A DNA stretch of 64,000 nt from Fen-1254 sp963778945 (GCA_963778945.1 CAVZWL010000007.1:189974-253973); one strand, 5' to 3'; shown: positions 37,892 to 47,290, counted from the stretch's first letter. Notes: generated from the sequence alone by a model not told the origin. Translations and numbers: made by a program.

Positions 37892-38520
37892 GCAAAATTA
37901 AAAAAATAATCTTATCACGCCATAAGCTTGCCCATGTGCCGGGAATTGTCATCGATAAGAACATCCTTGACCGCGGATTTGCGCGGGGATGTTCAATGAA
38001 TAATTGCAACGGCCGCTGCTGCCGGGACGGCGTGCTCCTTGACGTCAAGGATAAAGAAAAAATTCTGGCCCATGTGCCGATGATTCAAAAAGCAATGGAA
38101 CCGCAGCAGGAAAAAGATCCCTCGAAATGGTTCGATGAATGCGTCGAAACCGACCGGGACTTTCCGTCGGGCAGCTGCGACGGCACGGCCGTTGCCGGCG
38201 GCGGGTGCGTCTTCCTCAACAGCAAAGGATTATGTACGCTGCAGGCGGTGTCTATGGAGTATGGAATGGGCAAAGACGCCCTGAAACCTTTTTACTGCTT
38301 CGCCTACCCGCTGACTCTGGACGAAGGCATCTTGACGGTTTATGATTCGGAATTCTCCGAACGTTCGGAATGCTGTATGTCCGTTCATCAGGGAGAACAA
38401 AGTATTCTCGATGTCTGCAGGGAAGAATTGGAATTCATTCTCGGGTTGGAGGGAGTGAAGGAATTTGAAGAAATCTATTCGGATTATAAGCTTCAGGCAG
38501 CATTGAATCTGGAAGCCTGA
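37888..38520 (+). CDS. Cysteine-rich DUF3109 family protein
   Basis: A 210-residue protein with a Cys cluster CSMNNCNGRCC near residues 35-45, plus further Cys in GGGCVF, KGLCTL, YCFAYP and ECCMSV. This fits DUF3109/YkgJ-like putative iron-sulfur or zinc proteins of unknown function. The start is GTG at 37888 overlapping the previous stop. No partner is evident beyond operon position. Confidence 0.75.
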   Translation: MSKIKKIILSRHKLAHVPGIVIDKNILDRGFARGCSMNNCNGRCCRDGVLLDVKDKEKILAHVPMIQKAMEPQQEKDPSKWFDECVETDRDFPSGSCDGTAVAGGGCVFLNSKGLCTLQAVSMEYGMGKDALKPFYCFAYPLTLDEGILTVYDSEFSERSECCMSVHQGEQSILDVCREELEFILGLEGVKEFEEIYSDYKLQAALNLEA

Positions 38521-38538
38521 GACGGGGAAAAGGAAAAA

Positions 38539-39772
38539 ATGGATCAACGCAGGTTATATCGAACGATCGAAAGTTTCGCGCCGGAACATTTTAAAACGGA
38601 AAAAGAACTGCTGAAGCATGTTTTGAATGAAATCGTCAAGACAGAAGCCATTCGTTTGAAAGGGGGGCGTCTCTGGCAGTATGAACCCGCCACGGATTCG
38701 TACCGCCTCATTCATCAAATCGGCCAGATTGAAATGATGGAGACCGGTTATCGCATTCAAGTTTCGCGTTATCCGATGTTTCAGCACCTCGTCGAACAAC
38801 GGACGATTATCGCCAACGAAACGGACGGGTACCTGCGGACAAAAGGTATTGTCAAGTACTCGGCAACCGGTATTGGCGATAAACTGAAAAACAAAACCGG
38901 CTATGTTTTTCAGTATGTCATGGCGTTCAATTCCGATCATCTGGATCAGGATCTTTTGCTGGATCTGAATATTATCAGTCTGGCCGTAACCTCGACGCTG
39001 CGCAATAAAAACATTCAGCAAAAAGCCGATGCACTGGCAAAAGATATCGACAAAGCACGGGAAGTTCAGCAAAGCATTTTGCCTGAGCCGTTTATTCATT
39101 TTTATAATTACGATGTTTACGGTATTTCGCAGCCCGACCGCATCGTCGGAGGGGATTTTTTTGATTATATTTTTACCGATGAGACAAAGGACCGGCTTTG
39201 CATCGTTGTGGGAGATGCCGCCAGCAAAGGATTTCGAGCAGCTGCACAAGCTCTCTATGTTGTGGGGGCGCTGCGGATGGGTATTGCGCATCATACGAAA
39301 ACCGCATCGCTCATGTCCGGCATCAACAAAATCGTCAACCGGTCGTTTTCCGAAGAACAATTTGTTTCGATGTTCTATGCGGAACTGACGGACGGTCAGA
39401 AGGGGCTGCTCCTGTACTCCAATGCCGGCCATAACAGTCCGATCGTCTATCATGCGCAGGAACAGTCGATCGAACTTGCTGGAACCTACGGGACAGATTC
39501 TCGGACCCTTCTCGAAGGGCAGCTACAGAGTAGAAAGCACGATGTTGAAAAAAGGAGACTTGACGGTTATTTATACGGACGGTATTACAGAAGCCAGGCG
39601 CATCGACGGTCTTGTGTTCGGCGAACAGCGGTTTGCCGATCACATTCAACGCCTGGCAAACAAGTCCGCAAAAGAAATATGCGAAACGTTGATGCATGAA
39701 GTCAATGTTTTTGCAGAGGGTGCGGACTATTCCGACGATCGAACGATCGTCGTTATCAAAAGGATCAGTTAA
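38539..39772 (+). CDS. GAF-like / SpoIIE (PP2C-type) phosphatase, one frameshift
   Basis: A soluble response phosphatase of about 410 residues. The N-terminal half (to about 165) is GAF-like, then a linker and a PP2C/RsbU-type domain with EVQQSILPEPF, VGGDFFDYIF, VGDAASKGFRAAA, YTDGITEAR and YSDDRTIVVI. The frame changes near 39475, after which LLEPTGQILGPF continues. It lacks membrane helices, unlike the phosphatase at 9286-11796. It probably targets an anti-anti-sigma factor (STAS); none is visible here. It is followed 32 bases later by the HerA-like ATPase. Confidence 0.8.
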
Positions 39773-39804
39773 CAGCAGAAACAAAAGATGCAGGAAGGTG
39801 TGAT

Positions 39805-41407
39805 ATGGTAGAACAAAAATTTATCGGCGTCGTCATGTCGGTCTCGAACGAGCTGACGACGGTTCTTCTCGATGCGAATGTCACTTCTCTCAAACGTGAA
39901 ATCGGCGGGAAAACATTATTTGATCGGCCAGATCGGGACATACGTTTTGATTCCGGCAGGCAGTCTTGTGCTCATCGGCATGGTTCAGCAGCTGGTCAAA
40001 AAAGACGTCGCCATCAATGGACAGGCGCATCAGCGTTATGTTCTGGATGTGAATATGGTCGGGACCGTGAAAACGGGGCGTTACGAACGCGGTGTTTCCG
40101 TTTTTCCGGCTGTCGATGCTCCCGTCTTTTTCGCCGAAGATTCCGATCTTGCCGTCGCGTTTTCGGTCTTTCAAAAATACGGATTCTCGGTCGGGCAGGT
40201 TTCGCTCTTTGAAAATCAGCGCGCATATCTGGATGCCAACAAGTTCTTCGGGAAACATATCGCTGTTCTCGGATCCAGCGGATCGGGAAAATCATGTACC
40301 GTCGCTTCAATCCTGCAAAAAGTGTCAAAGTTTCCGGATACCAATATTATCGTGCTTGATATTCATAACGAATACAAAAAAGCTTTTCCGGGAAACTGCA
40401 ATCACCTCGATATTGCGGAATTCGAACTGCCCTTCTGGCTTATGAATTTTGACGAAATGCGTGAAATGTTTATCGACGAAAGAGACGAGAATGCATCGAG
40501 CCAGATCACGGTGCTGAAGGACCTTATCATTGCGTCAAAAAAGGGGAAAAACCCGGAAATGTCTCCTTTGATCACCATCGATACGCCGGTTTACTACGAC
40601 CTGGGCGAAATCCGTGCGAAGCTCCAGTATATGGATACGGAAAAAAGCTCAATCGGAGGACAGATCAAAGAAGGCCCGTTCTACGGAAAGTTTACCCGCT
40701 TCCTTGTCCGGCTGGACAGTAAGCTGAACGATCCGCGTTATGCGTTTATGTTCCGGCTGAAAAAATATATTCAATCTTCATCCATCAACGATTTACTCAT
40801 GCACATTCTCGGAGCAGACGGCAGCGCACAGGTTACCATACTCGACCTCAGCGGCATTCCGTTCGATATCGTCAGCACCATAGTTTCGCTGCTGGCCCGG
40901 TCGATTTTCGATTTCAATTTTTGGAATCCCAATCGCCGCGATTTTCCGATCCTGCTCGTTTTTGAAGAAGCGCACAATTATTTGCCCAGCTCCGGAACAA
41001 CAAATATTGCGGCACGGCGGACGGTCGAGCGCATTGCAAAAGAAGGGCGGAAATACGGCGTTTCGATTATGGTTGTCAGCCAGCGGCCTGTAGAGGTATC
41101 GGAAACAATTCTTTCGCAGTGCAATAACTATGTCGTGCTTCGCCTGACAAACCCGCTCGATCAGGCGTATATCAGGCGGCTCGTGCCCGATGCATTTGCC
41201 GGCCTCACGGGAGTACTGCCGTCCCTGCGGCAGGGTGAATCGCTGATTGTAGGTGAATCGATTTCAATGCCGCTGCGCGTGCAGATCGATTTTCCCGATC
41301 CGGAACCGGACAGCACCGATATCAAGTTCTATGAAAAATGGAAGCAGAGCGACGTAAAAACGAAAATCGCCGATGTTGTCACGCGATGGTGGAAGCAGGA
41401 AAAGTAA
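39805..41407 (+). CDS. HerA-like hexameric ATPase, one frameshift
   Basis: A FtsK/HerA-type motor ATPase of about 533 residues. The N-terminus (FIGVVMSVSNELTTVLLDANV) resembles a HAS barrel; the ATPase has LGSSGSGKSCTVASILQK (Walker A, about 40270) and LLVFEEAHNYLP (Walker B), plus QRPVEVSETILSQCNN with the arginine-finger-type region. One frame change near 39910 at an A-run is needed. HerA normally works with NurA nuclease in DNA-end resection, or with SIR2-type effectors in defence; neither is next to it. Its function here is therefore open. Confidence 0.8.
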
Positions 41408-41509
41408 ACGGCCGGTAACTGGTCGGCTGTACCAGTTTCAGCAGCGCCAACGGGAATGTCCCGGCTGAAAAAATAAAGAAGCCGTGAAACCGGCGATCCG
41501 TCCGCGGCT

Positions 41510-41980
41510 CTAAGCGCCGATTCTTCGGTAGTGACGGTATTCCGTATCCTTTCCGGATTCGGAGTCCACAATTTGGAATTTTTCCGATACCAGTCCGGCA
41601 TATTCGGGAAAAAAGGCGTCTCCTTCGAAATACTGCCGGACAGCAGTTATACAGAGTTCGTCGGCAATCAGAAGCGTCTCGCGAAAGAGTCTTTCTCCCC
41701 CGATGACAAAGACCTTTTCTTCGGCAGACAGAGCGCCAAGCGCTTCATCGAGCGATCGATACGTTTCTATTCCGGGAATCTGACGGGAGGTCAGAACGAC
41801 CGAACGGCGTCCGGGAAGGAGACGGCCGATGGACTCGAATGTCTTCCGTCCCATCAGTATCGTGTGTCCCATGGTAAGCCGTTGAAAACGCTGCATATCA
41901 TCCGAAATCTTCCACGGTATTTTTCCTTCAGATCCGATAACCAGATTGGAAGAATGAGCTGCAATGATAATCAGTTTCAT
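41510..41980 (-). CDS. folA: Dihydrofolate reductase
   Basis: Reduces dihydrofolate to tetrahydrofolate. It starts MKLIIIAAHSSNLVIGSEGKIPW, with the catalytic acidic Asp in the ISDDMQRFQRLT region, then GHTILMGRKTFESIG and VIGGERLF. The length (156) is normal. It is 12 bases downstream of thyX on the same strand, so the two thymidylate-cycle genes are co-transcribed. Confidence 0.93.
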   Translation of the reverse strand: MKLIIIAAHSSNLVIGSEGKIPWKISDDMQRFQRLTMGHTILMGRKTFESIGRLLPGRRSVVLTSRQIPGIETYRSLDEALGALSAEEKVFVIGGERLFRETLLIADELCITAVRQYFEGDAFFPEYAGLVSEKFQIVDSESGKDTEYRHYRRIGA

Positions 41981-41992
41981 CGGCAGGAGTAA

Positions 41993-42922
41993 TTACGCCT
42001 CACTCCATGGCGGCTGGATGCCGAAACGGCGCAATTTTTCTTCTATTTCATCACGCTCGATATTGCGCTTAAGCTCCTGGCCTGCGGGAGGAACGATGCC
42101 GTACGTTTCCGCCAGCGCTCGAGCGCCGATGCGGTCGCCGGCCTGCAGTTTTGCAATAAGTTCAATTTCAAATTTTGAAAGTTCGATGCCGCCGAAAAGA
42201 TAATCCTGAAAAGCGGACCATGCGAGAGGACACCAGCGTCCGACAATCTCCTTGCCTATAGTCGCAGCATAGGAACGAATTTCCTCCTGTGCGTGCTGCT
42301 CCATGCGCAATGCGAGGAAGTGCAGGAGATTGTGCAGATCGATTTTCCAGTACGCTTCGGTATATGTGCTCAGCGGCAGGTCTTTTCTCGCCTGCTCCCT
42401 TGCAATCCCGGCTTCGATGCGTTCGTTGTACACGGTGCGGGCAAGATTTTGCAGCTCGGTTTCGCGCACCGTAAAAAGTTCGCCTTGTTTGACAGCCAGG
42501 ATTCCTTCGCTTCCCTGCCTGTTGCTCGTTGCCTGAAGACGCCATTCTTCCGGTTTCGTTTTTTGTGCGGAATCGATGGCGATGGAATATCGCGTGGAAT
42601 ATTCGTTGATATTGGCCATACGATGCCGGACCCATTGCCGCCAGCAATCCATAGGTGCTCGCACATGGAGTTTTAATTCGCACATTTCGAACGGGCTTGT
42701 GTGATGGTGGCGAAGAAGGTAGCGTATGAGGCCTTCGTCCTCACGCACCTTTTTTGTTCCTTTGCCGTACGATACGCGCGCCGCCTGAACGATAGAGGAA
42801 TCCGATCCCATATAATCGACAACGCGCACAAAACCGTCGTCGAGGACTTTGAAGGGGACGCCGAGAATTTCGTCGAGTGCAGGCACCGATGTATGTTCAA
42901 GTTTTTCCAACTCAGGTATCAT
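41993..42922 (-). CDS. thyX: FAD-dependent thymidylate synthase
   Basis: Makes dTMP from dUMP using FAD and methylene-THF. The ThyX motif RHRMANINEYS (about residues 108-118) is present, with FEMCELKLHVRAP before it and RKDLPLSTYTEAYWKID later. At 309 residues it is one of the longer ThyX forms, with a C-terminal extension (EIELIAKLQAGDRIG onward). Start ATG at 42922. Confidence 0.93.
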   Translation of the reverse strand: MIPELEKLEHTSVPALDEILGVPFKVLDDGFVRVVDYMGSDSSIVQAARVSYGKGTKKVREDEGLIRYLLRHHHTSPFEMCELKLHVRAPMDCWRQWVRHRMANINEYSTRYSIAIDSAQKTKPEEWRLQATSNRQGSEGILAVKQGELFTVRETELQNLARTVYNERIEAGIAREQARKDLPLSTYTEAYWKIDLHNLLHFLALRMEQHAQEEIRSYAATIGKEIVGRWCPLAWSAFQDYLFGGIELSKFEIELIAKLQAGDRIGARALAETYGIVPPAGQELKRNIERDEIEEKLRRFGIQPPWSEA

Positions 42923-42955
42923 GAATCTCCTTCGCGTAAATGACAGCAGGCGGTT

Positions 42956-43855
42956 TTACAAAGAGTAGTTCAGTATTTTTGAAATTAGCTTTGCTGCAGT
43001 AACATCCGGATAATGGAGTCCGTCGATCGGAGCAAGTTCGACGAGCGAACAGCCGATTACGTTCTTCTTCCGTGTTACCTTGCGCAGGCACTGAAGAATT
43101 TGTTCCCAATGAAGGCCGTTCGGTTCCGGCGTGCCGGTTGCAGGCATCAGAGACGGATCGAAGACGCCGAGGTCGAAGTCGATGAAAATGTTGTCCGTTA
43201 AATGTTCGACAACATAGTCGTCCCAGTATTTGAGAACTTTAGTATATGTTCCCCGGTGAATTTCATGCGCGTAATAGACCTGAATACCGCGGTCGCGGAT
43301 ATACTCCGCTTCGTCGCGGCTTTGTGCGCGAATTCCGACCTGAACAAGATTGTGCGGGTCTATAAATTCGCATACGCGAGCCATGGTCGAAGCATGGCTG
43401 AACTTGCTGCCCTGGAGATCCATCCGGAGATCGGAATGGGCGCCGAAGTGGAGCACGGAAAGGCGAGGAAAATGTTTGGCATGAGCGGCTATCACTGCAG
43501 ACGAGATTGTATGCTCCCCTCCGAGAACAACCGTGTATTTATGAGTCTGCAGCAAGTCAGAGACTGCATCGTAGACAAGCTGTAATGCGTCTTCGTCGGC
43601 CTTTTTTGCAAAATTCAACGGGTGCATTGTTGCTATGCCGAGCTCTTTATAGACTTCCCGTTTCGTTTCTTCGTCGAAGAGTTCCACATGATGCGACGCA
43701 TGGAGAATTGCCCCAGGTCCGTTTTTCGATCCCTTGCCGTAACTGGGACTGTGTTCGTAGGGAGCCGGGACAATGACAACGCGCGACGTTTCGAATGACG
43801 AATATTGCCGTTCGATGCCGAGAAAATTATGTTTTGAATCGAGTATTTTAGTCAA
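42956..43855 (-). CDS. Arginase/agmatinase family protein lacking two metal-ligand Asp
   Basis: A 299-residue ureohydrolase-fold protein. Family landmarks are GGEHTISSAV, FSHASTMARV, ATGTPEPNGL and LVELAPIDGLHYPD. In the first metal motif the usual DAHSD is GAHSD, and in the second the usual DxD before FDPS reads DLG. Both losses are GAC-to-GGC type changes. These two Asp belong to the binuclear manganese site in known ureohydrolases, so the second metal site should be weakened. It could be an inactive or mononuclear homolog, or the sequence may be wrong at both codons. Substrate unknown. Confidence 0.75.
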   Translation of the reverse strand: MTKILDSKHNFLGIERQYSSFETSRVVIVPAPYEHSPSYGKGSKNGPGAILHASHHVELFDEETKREVYKELGIATMHPLNFAKKADEDALQLVYDAVSDLLQTHKYTVVLGGEHTISSAVIAAHAKHFPRLSVLHFGAHSDLRMDLQGSKFSHASTMARVCEFIDPHNLVQVGIRAQSRDEAEYIRDRGIQVYYAHEIHRGTYTKVLKYWDDYVVEHLTDNIFIDFDLGVFDPSLMPATGTPEPNGLHWEQILQCLRKVTRKKNVIGCSLVELAPIDGLHYPDVTAAKLISKILNYSL

Positions 43856-43917
43856 GTATTTCCTCCTCTTTCAACGACAATATATTTCAAACCATCTGGA
43901 AAAGCAAGCATTGTATC

Positions 43918-43946
43918 TTGACAAAGAGAACAATTGTTTCGATAAT
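43918..43946 (+). promoter_or_regulatory. Strong promoter with embedded palindrome for the DUF2085 gene
   Basis: TTGACA at 43918-43923 and GATAAT at 43941-43946 are 17 bases apart, a near-consensus pair. The spacer contains a perfect 10-base palindrome, AACAATTGTT, at 43929-43938, and CAATATTG follows the -10 box. The start codon at 43958 is only 11 bases after the -10 box, implying a leaderless or near-leaderless message. The palindrome could be an operator. Confidence 0.55.
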
Positions 43947-43957
43947 ACAATATTGCG

Positions 43958-44488
43958 ATGGATAAAAGTTTGAGGGGTCCTTTTTGGATCTTTACATCAA
44001 TTTCCTTCGTGTGGTGTGCGGGAATATTCGCGGCTCCGCTTCTGCACAATGCCGGTATGCATGCGGCTGCAGGCGTGCTCTACGAAGCGTACAGCCGGGT
44101 TTGCCACCAGCAGAGCGGGCGGTCGTTCTTTTGCGCCGGGCAGCAGCTCGGTGTATGTATACGCTGCACATCTATCTATCTAAGTTTCTTTGCAGCGACC
44201 ATCGCATTTCCGTTGGCTCTGCGGTGGAAATTGAGGAGAATCGAACGCCATCCGGTCTCGATGCTGGAGATGATTCCGCCGCGGAGTATTGCCCTCGTAT
44301 GTTTTCTTCCGATGTTTCTGGATGTCGGATTAAGCGCGAGCGGGATATCGGCCAGTACCACGACGACGCGGGTCGTAAGCGGAACGATGCTGGGTTTAAT
44401 GCTGCCATGGTACGTTGTGCCTGTTTTTCTTGATGCCTGCGTTCGCCTGAAATTTGAAATGATAAAGAAAGAGGAGAAAAAACGATGA
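43958..44488 (+). CDS. DUF2085 family membrane protein
   Basis: A 176-residue membrane protein of the DUF2085 family. The hallmark CHQQSGRSFFCAGQQLGVCIRCTSIY (about residues 49-74) has a Cys-x-His and two later Cys, suggesting a metal or redox site. Four predicted helices surround it. Function of the family is not established. The start ATG at 43958 has no clear RBS because the promoter lies directly upstream. It overlaps the next gene by 4 bases. Confidence 0.75.
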   Translation: MDKSLRGPFWIFTSISFVWCAGIFAAPLLHNAGMHAAAGVLYEAYSRVCHQQSGRSFFCAGQQLGVCIRCTSIYLSFFAATIAFPLALRWKLRRIERHPVSMLEMIPPRSIALVCFLPMFLDVGLSASGISASTTTTRVVSGTMLGLMLPWYVVPVFLDACVRLKFEMIKKEEKKR

Positions 44489-45030
44489 TGGAAAAACCGA
44501 GCAAACAACGAGCCGCTCTTCTCGGCGGTCTTGTCATCGGTCTTGTTTCCGGAATTCCGGGATTGAGCCTTATAAACTGCTGCTGCTGTGCCGGCATTTT
44601 AATCGGCGGAGCTTTGTCTGTGTATCTCTATAAAGAAGAATTTACAGCGGAAATGCCCCCTCTGGAATCGTCCGATGTTTTAATCCTCAGCATCATTGCG
44701 GGTATCATCGGAGCTCTTGTCGCAACGGTTGTCAGCGGCATGGTGAGCATTCTCTTTGGCCCTGTCGAAACTGAATTTTTCCGAAAAATAACGGCTCGAA
44801 TCATCGATAAATTGGCAAGTCAAGGAGCGCTGCAGCAAAATTCGATTGATGAAATTCAAAATCGGCTGGAACAAGCAGCGAAGGAAAAGCTGTCATTCGG
44901 CAGTATTCTTCGTTCTCTGATCTTTACTCTGATTATCTATCCGATTTTCTCGATGCTCGGCGGATTGATCGGCTTCAGTATTTTTGGAAAAAAGAACCAT
45001 CCTTCAAACAATTATCCGCAGGTAAGATAA
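44485..45030 (+). CDS. Membrane protein with a CCCC motif, unknown function
   Basis: A 181-residue membrane protein with three to four helices: LLGGLVIGLVSGIPGL, a NCCCCAGILIGGALSVYLY segment, VLILSIIAGIIGALVATVVSG and, at the C-terminus, FTLIIYPIFSMLGGLIGFSIF. A soluble helical part with IIDKLASQGALQQNSIDEIQNRL lies between. Similar DUF-type proteins occur in this group; no function is known to me. Its four-base overlap with the DUF2085 gene suggests the pair acts together. Confidence 0.65.
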   Translation: MMEKPSKQRAALLGGLVIGLVSGIPGLSLINCCCCAGILIGGALSVYLYKEEFTAEMPPLESSDVLILSIIAGIIGALVATVVSGMVSILFGPVETEFFRKITARIIDKLASQGALQQNSIDEIQNRLEQAAKEKLSFGSILRSLIFTLIIYPIFSMLGGLIGFSIFGKKNHPSNNYPQVR

Positions 45031-45049
45031 TCTTTTTTATACGATACAG

Positions 45050-45078
45050 AGGGCGTCCCGGAATAAACGAGGCGCCCT
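45050..45078. terminator. Probable terminator between convergent genes
   Basis: AGGGCG at 45050-45055 pairs with CGCCCT at 45073-45078, followed by TTTGTATG. It lies between the CCCC membrane protein (plus) and the M28 peptidase (minus). The 6-base stem with a 17-base loop makes it a moderate candidate. Confidence 0.45.
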
Positions 45079-45129
45079 TTGTATGTACATGCGGCATGGA
45101 TATCTGCATGCAAAAGCATCGGGAAAATG

Positions 45130-46020
45130 TTACCGGCGGCTGTTCAACAGAAGAAGGAGCGCTTTCGTAAATTCATACGATATTTTAAGCGACTTCGGTT
45201 CGATGAAAGAAGATCGGTCGTAGGGCGTATGCATGGCGAAGAGCACATGCGGCACGGCGGACGAATCGGGCTTTCCGCCGTTGCTCACCATGCGGGAGAG
45301 GCGGTCCCCGTCTCCTTTTGGTACGACGGAAATGGAAATATTCGCAAGATGGTAACGTGCAAACGGCAGATAATCGGATTCCGGGTAAACGGAACGCTCG
45401 ACAGAAGCGAAACCGGTCTGCTGCTCTGCCTCATGCACGATCGGAAGAAGCATCCGGTCGGTTTGATAATCGATCGGCCCTATGTAGAGCTCATCGCCGG
45501 TTCCTTCTATATCCAAATTGATCATTGCAAGATGATTTTTCGGCAAAACATATTTCTGGACGTACTGCATTGAACCGATGCAGCCCTCTTCTTCCTTATC
45601 GAAAAAACAGATCTCGATGGAGTGTTTCCATTCCTCGCCGCGCAGGTGATTGATCAGACCGAGGACGACTGCTACGCCGCTTCCATTGTCATCCGCACCC
45701 GGAGATCCCTCTACGGCATCGTAATGCGCCCCCACGACAATCTTTTTTTCCCCATGGCCGAACCTGACAATGATGTTCTCTCCCGTGAAGATCGTCGTGT
45801 CGTTCTTCTGCGGTGAGAGGGAGGAAAAGGGAATGGCAACATATCCCACTCCCATCTGCTTTAATTGGTCTTTGATAAAATCTCCGCGCCGCTGTGAAGA
45901 GCCCCCCTCGATTCCGAGAACGTAGCCGTATAATTCATCTTCGATAAGGACAGGCGCCTGCGCAAAGGCAGGTCTGAGAAAACAGAACAGGAGAAGCAGA
46001 ATTGCAGCATTCTTTTTCAT
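45130..46020 (-). CDS. M28 family zinc aminopeptidase, secreted
   Basis: A 296-residue exported peptidase: signal peptide MKKNAAILLLLFCFLRPAFA, then the M28 metal set VVGAHYDAV, GADDNGSG, DKEEEGCIGS and a late His in FAMHTPYD. The catalytic Asp is in the HYD region and the catalytic Glu in EEE. Start ATG at 46020. The sensor kinase lies upstream on the same strand with a 1-base gap. It probably acts on periplasmic or extracellular peptides; the exact substrate is unknown. Confidence 0.88.
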   Translation of the reverse strand: MKKNAAILLLLFCFLRPAFAQAPVLIEDELYGYVLGIEGGSSQRRGDFIKDQLKQMGVGYVAIPFSSLSPQKNDTTIFTGENIIVRFGHGEKKIVVGAHYDAVEGSPGADDNGSGVAVVLGLINHLRGEEWKHSIEICFFDKEEEGCIGSMQYVQKYVLPKNHLAMINLDIEGTGDELYIGPIDYQTDRMLLPIVHEAEQQTGFASVERSVYPESDYLPFARYHLANISISVVPKGDGDRLSRMVSNGGKPDSSAVPHVLFAMHTPYDRSSFIEPKSLKISYEFTKALLLLLNSRR

Positions 46021-46021
46021 A

Positions 46022-47278
46022 TCAATCGACCTTGAGCAATTTAATGCGAAAAGTGGTTTTATAGCCGGGACGGCTTTCTTTGAGCGAGAGCTTTCCGTGG
46101 TGATACGCTTCAACAATTCGCTTTGCCAGGCTCAATCCCAATCCCCAGCCCCGTTTTTTTGTTGAGAAGCCGGGGCGAAAAATATTCTTCCGGTGTTTTG
46201 TGTCAATTCCTTTTCCCGTGTCCGCAATATCGACGAAGATTTCGGATCCGTTTTCGCTGATCGAGTAGAGGATCGACCCGTCGTTCGTTTCGATAGCATC
46301 GATGGCGTTCTTTGTCAAGTTTTCGATGACCCATTCGAACAGCTCCCTGTTCACGGACGCCGTGACGGGTTCGGTTTTTTCCAGAACCAGGCGGACGTGT
46401 TTTGCGGAGCTTTGTGCATTATTGATGCTCGGAAGCCGCCGTTCAAAATATTGAATGACATTGCGGATAATATCGTCGATATATTCCGGACGCAGACTTG
46501 GCCTGGATCCGATTTTAGAAAAGCGGTCGGCGATTTTTTGAAGCCTGTGTATATCGTTCTCCATATCGCGCAGGGTTTCCAGTTCTTTGAATCTGTTGTC
46601 AGCTTCACTTTTGAGGAGTTCCACCCATCCGAGCATGCTGGAAATCGGCGTTCCGAGCTGGTGCGCCGTTTCACGGGATAAGCCGACCCAGATATTGCTC
46701 TGTTCGCTCCGCTTGATGTAGCTGAAACTGATATAAGCAATCAGCAGAAAAAGCCCTGCAATGGACATCTCGATATAGGGAAGCCAGCGAAGTTTGGTAA
46801 TGAGAGATGATTCCCCGTAATGAACATAATTAAGAATAACTGTGTCTTGATACGCCACTTTAATCGGTTCGTGTATGCGGTCCATCTCTGCCAGCATGTC
46901 CAGCAGAACGAGCCGCTGTTTTTCCTGCGAAAGAGTCGTATCAATCGTGAGATTACGGATGTTGTTATGATAAGGTGCAATAGGTTCGTTTTTTGCATTC
47001 GACAGAACAATGGGAAAATCGATTGCGCCGAGAATGTTTGAAAAAACAAAATTAAAATCTCCCTCTCCGGTTTTCCCGTTGATAATATATTCGAGCGATT
47101 CGGCATAGAGCCGTGCGACATCGTTTTCTTTTTTATTCAAATCGCGGACAAGGCCGTGGGTATACCAGAGAGTTGCGCCTATAAGTATAAACGCAAGAAT
47201 GAGCAGCGAAATTTTCAGCCTGCTTGAAAGGGGAAGGGAACCCGTTGCTCCGGAATGTGCCGCGGTCGAGTTCTTCAT
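46022..47278 (-). CDS. Membrane sensor histidine kinase
   Basis: A 418-residue kinase with two membrane helices (about 24-43 and 165-186) around a periplasmic sensing domain of about 120 residues. No HAMP is obvious. The H-box ETAHQLGTPISSML (His about residue 210), N-box ENLTKNAIDAIE, G1 DIADTGKGID and G2 GWGLGLSLAKRI are clear. No response regulator is adjacent; it lies between purA (upstream, 12-base gap) and the M28 peptidase. Ligand unknown. Confidence 0.85.
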   Translation of the reverse strand: MKNSTAAHSGATGSLPLSSRLKISLLILAFILIGATLWYTHGLVRDLNKKENDVARLYAESLEYIINGKTGEGDFNFVFSNILGAIDFPIVLSNAKNEPIAPYHNNIRNLTIDTTLSQEKQRLVLLDMLAEMDRIHEPIKVAYQDTVILNYVHYGESSLITKLRWLPYIEMSIAGLFLLIAYISFSYIKRSEQSNIWVGLSRETAHQLGTPISSMLGWVELLKSEADNRFKELETLRDMENDIHRLQKIADRFSKIGSRPSLRPEYIDDIIRNVIQYFERRLPSINNAQSSAKHVRLVLEKTEPVTASVNRELFEWVIENLTKNAIDAIETNDGSILYSISENGSEIFVDIADTGKGIDTKHRKNIFRPGFSTKKRGWGLGLSLAKRIVEAYHHGKLSLKESRPGYKTTFRIKLLKVD

Positions 47279-47290
47279 ATGATTGTAATG

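Noticed and set aside
38539..41407. HerA-based anti-phage system
   Set aside because: No SIR2, DUF4297, NurA or other effector is adjacent; the neighbouring genes are housekeeping or signalling.
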